Notes under the pieces: generated by a model | Told to the model about the DNA's origin: nothing | The model's database searches: none | The model's input: the letters and a program-made list of their open reading frames with translations, nothing else | NCBI GenBank assembly: GCA_020201035.1 | Contig: JAIVHO010000038.1 | Coordinates: forward strand, 1 to 64,000 | Direction: 5' to 3' | DNA from: Bacteroidales bacterium | Lineage (GTDB): Bacteria > Bacteroidota > Bacteroidia > Bacteroidales > VadinHA17 | Length of the DNA: 64,000 bases | Program-made: the position numbers and the translations under genes | Part shown: positions 62,446 to 64,000 of the stretch, in pieces | Layout: each line of letters starts with the position of its first letter | Numbering within the stretch: position 1 is the stretch's first letter

Positions 62446-63717
62446 CTATTCAGAAGCAGGCTGGAAGTTTTTTTCTGACTTCGCAACTATAAGGTTTACA
62501 GCACTATCACCAGTAAGATTCACTGCTGACCGAAGCATGTCGATTGGTCTGTCAATTCCAACAATAAGCGCCATTCCCTCCACCGGGAGTCCGGCCGCAG
62601 TAAGAACCATTATCATCAGCACAATAATACCTCCGGGCACACCTGGGGATCCTATAGATGTCAGTGTTGCTGTCATCACAAGAGCTATCTGCTGTGAAAA
62701 TGTCATATCAATTCCGTAGACCTGAGCAATAAATACTGCTGCAACTGACTGATAGAAGGCAGTTGCATCCATATTTATGGTTGTCCCAACCGGCAACACA
62801 AAGCTGGAAATCTCTTCAGGCACTTCCAGTTCATTAATATTTTGTCTCATGGTAACCGGGAGTGCGGCAGCACTGGAGCTGGTTGAGAAAGCGACTATCT
62901 GTGCCGGAAGAATGGACTTCAGGAAGTGCATTACCTTAACATCTCCTGCAAATAATTTGATGTAGAGAGGATATATTACCAGTATAAACATCAGCATCCC
63001 AAGCATAACGGTGATGAAATATTTGCCCAGGGCGAGAAAAACTGCAGTGTCACCTGAAAAGCTTACCACCACACCTGCCATAAGACCGAATACACCCAGC
63101 GGGGTATAGCTCATTACAATTCCCACCAGTCGCAGAATAATATCATAAAGATTATCGAACAGGTCTGCAACCACCCTGACCCTGTTTCCTGGAACAAGGA
63201 CCATTGCAATTCCAAACAGCATGGAGAATAGAATTATCTGAAGCATTTTGGAATTATCACCTATTGCTCCAAACACATTATCAGGAACTATCTCCTCGAA
63301 AAATCTCAGTGGGCCTGCCTCTTCGCCGGCTACCTTATTGCTCAGGGAGCTATCCCAGGTATCAGACAGCTCACTCCTGCCGGTACCATTACCGGTTATG
63401 CCCGGTTTAACCGTGTTGGCCACGAGCAGCCCCAGTGCTGTGGCAATAAAGGTGGATATAAAAAATATCCCAACTGTTTTAAGGCCAATGCGGGAGAGTC
63501 TTGAGATATCTGTGATACTACTGATACCTTTTACCAGACTGACGAAAATAAGCGGAATAGCAATAAGCTTAAGCAGTTTAAGCAGTATATTACCCCATGG
63601 TACTACCCAGTCTTCGGTAAACTTTTCAAGACCTGTTTTAACCGCAATCATTCCCCAGGCAAAGCCCAGGATCATGCCTGCTATGATTTTAAGCCAAAGG
63701 GGCAGTCGTTTCGGCAT
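62446..63717 (-). CDS. Dicarboxylate/amino acid:cation symporter (DAACS family)
   Basis: A 423-residue glutamate-transporter homolog that would take up glutamate, aspartate or C4-dicarboxylates with Na+ or H+. It has about eight membrane helices plus two re-entrant loops: HP1 with STSSSAALPVTM, the NMDATAFYQSVAAVF helix that binds Na+ and substrate, HP2 in SIGSPGVPGG, and the TM8 segment DMLRSAVNLTGDSAVNLIV with the Asp that contacts the substrate amino group. A periplasmic insertion of about 60 residues follows helix 3. Its first 29 bp overlap the end of an upstream paralog, so the two are co-transcribed. Confidence 0.93.
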   Translation of the reverse strand: MPKRLPLWLKIIAGMILGFAWGMIAVKTGLEKFTEDWVVPWGNILLKLLKLIAIPLIFVSLVKGISSITDISRLSRIGLKTVGIFFISTFIATALGLLVANTVKPGITGNGTGRSELSDTWDSSLSNKVAGEEAGPLRFFEEIVPDNVFGAIGDNSKMLQIILFSMLFGIAMVLVPGNRVRVVADLFDNLYDIILRLVGIVMSYTPLGVFGLMAGVVVSFSGDTAVFLALGKYFITVMLGMLMFILVIYPLYIKLFAGDVKVMHFLKSILPAQIVAFSTSSSAAALPVTMRQNINELEVPEEISSFVLPVGTTINMDATAFYQSVAAVFIAQVYGIDMTFSQQIALVMTATLTSIGSPGVPGGIIVLMIMVLTAAGLPVEGMALIVGIDRPIDMLRSAVNLTGDSAVNLIVAKSEKNFQPASE

Positions 63718-64000
63718 AGTCTGTTATTTCAGGCTCAGGCCCTATCTCTCCCTCGCTGGAAGCCACTATTGTACTAACAGCAGCATCTCCTGTAATATTA
63801 GCAACAGTCCGCATCATATCAAGTGGTCTCTCTATACCCATTATCAGGGCTAATCCTTCGGCCGGAATGCCGACAGTTGAAAGAACAATCACCAGCATAA
63901 TTATTGCTCCGCCGGGCACACCCGGGGTTCCGATTGAAGCGAGCGTTGCTGTAAGTATTAATGTAAGCTGCTGTCCAACCGTGAGATCAAGTCCAAACAC
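63689..64000 (-). CDS. Second DAACS-family symporter, C-terminal part (cut by window edge)
   Basis: The last 103 codons of a paralog of the preceding symporter. It has TATLASIGTPGVPGGAIIML (re-entrant loop HP2) and DMMRTVANITGDAAVSTIV (TM8 with the substrate Asp), followed by an acidic tail EGEIGPEPEITDYAE. The N-terminal part is off the window. Its stop lies 29 bp inside the next symporter gene. Tandem copies suggest recent or functional duplication, possibly with different substrates. Confidence 0.9.
   Translation of the reverse strand: MFGLDLTVGQQLTLILTATLASIGTPGVPGGAIIMLVIVLSTVGIPAEGLALIMGIERPLDMMRTVANITGDAAVSTIVASSEGEIGPEPEITDYAETTAPLA

Noticed and set aside
62295-62486. 63-codon minus-strand frame at the end of the symporter gene
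   Set aside because: It overlaps the symporter 3' end in another frame, has no ribosome site or known motif, and is probably chance.
63248-63853. 201-codon plus-strand frame
   Set aside because: Antisense to the DAACS genes and runs across their overlap; no independent evidence.

Overview
The window reads as part of a Bacteroidota chromosome, probably an anaerobic or microaerophilic member of the Bacteroidales/Marinilabiliales. Reasons: secreted S9, M14 and penicillin-acylase-type hydrolases, DUF4252 proteins beside an ECF sigma/anti-sigma pair, a HYC_CC_PP-type protein with a cus-type efflux operon, class 1B PyrD with PyrK, and a few TAnnTTTG-like -7 promoter elements. I see no rRNA, tRNA, insertion sequence, integrase or CRISPR array. 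The assignment rests on gene content, not on a marker gene.

Layout. 1-5 kb: two secreted S9 serine peptidases with a 40-bp tandem repeat between them, then a small protein with a doubtful start. 5.3-8.7 kb: a TetR regulator divergent from a large hybrid PAS histidine kinase. 9.0-14.3 kb: gnd-zwf-tal-pgi, a pentose-phosphate cluster without a lactonase gene. 14.3-17.0 kb: an operon DUF427-eanB-eanA that should make ergothioneine by the oxygen-independent route (histidine to hercynine, then direct sulfur transfer). 17.3-25.4 kb: a Cu(I)-type efflux operon (HYC_CC_PP protein, CusA, outer-membrane factor, CusB, HMA protein) in which the outer-membrane factor gene has lost its 5' end. 25.6-32.5 kb: a class C beta-lactamase-type hydrolase, an M14 peptidase and a penicillin-acylase-family hydrolase. 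32.7-36.4 kb: photolyase, a glyoxylate-type aminotransferase and a HOGA-like aldolase. 36.6-42.7 kb: a YtfJ-like protein, a lipoprotein-like remnant, a hemolysin III protein, TypA/BipA, a MobB-like P-loop protein and a GH53 galactanase.

42.9-48.2 kb: a LexA-like (XRE + S24) regulator divergent from dinB and a DnaE2-type polymerase, with twin palindromes beside the regulator start: a self-contained DNA-damage mutagenesis cassette. 48.4-54.3 kb: a secreted hypothetical protein, RelA with a degenerate hydrolase site, a YfcC-type transporter and an outer-membrane protein. 54.7-57.5 kb: ECF sigma factor, anti-sigma factor and three DUF4252 proteins. 57.6-61.5 kb: SDR, Lrp/AsnC regulator, pyrD-pyrK and an XRE regulator. 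61.5-62.4 kb: an AT-rich gene-free stretch with eight copies of TTACAnnTGTAA and a 35-37-bp tandem repeat. 62.4-64 kb: two tandem dicarboxylate/amino-acid:cation symporters, the second cut by the window edge.

Most worth following: the eanA/eanB/DUF427 operon with its upstream palindrome, the TTACAnnTGTAA array beside the XRE regulator, the damage-inducible dinB-dnaE2 cassette with its twin operators, the broken outer-membrane factor in the copper operon, and the HOGA/aminotransferase pair.
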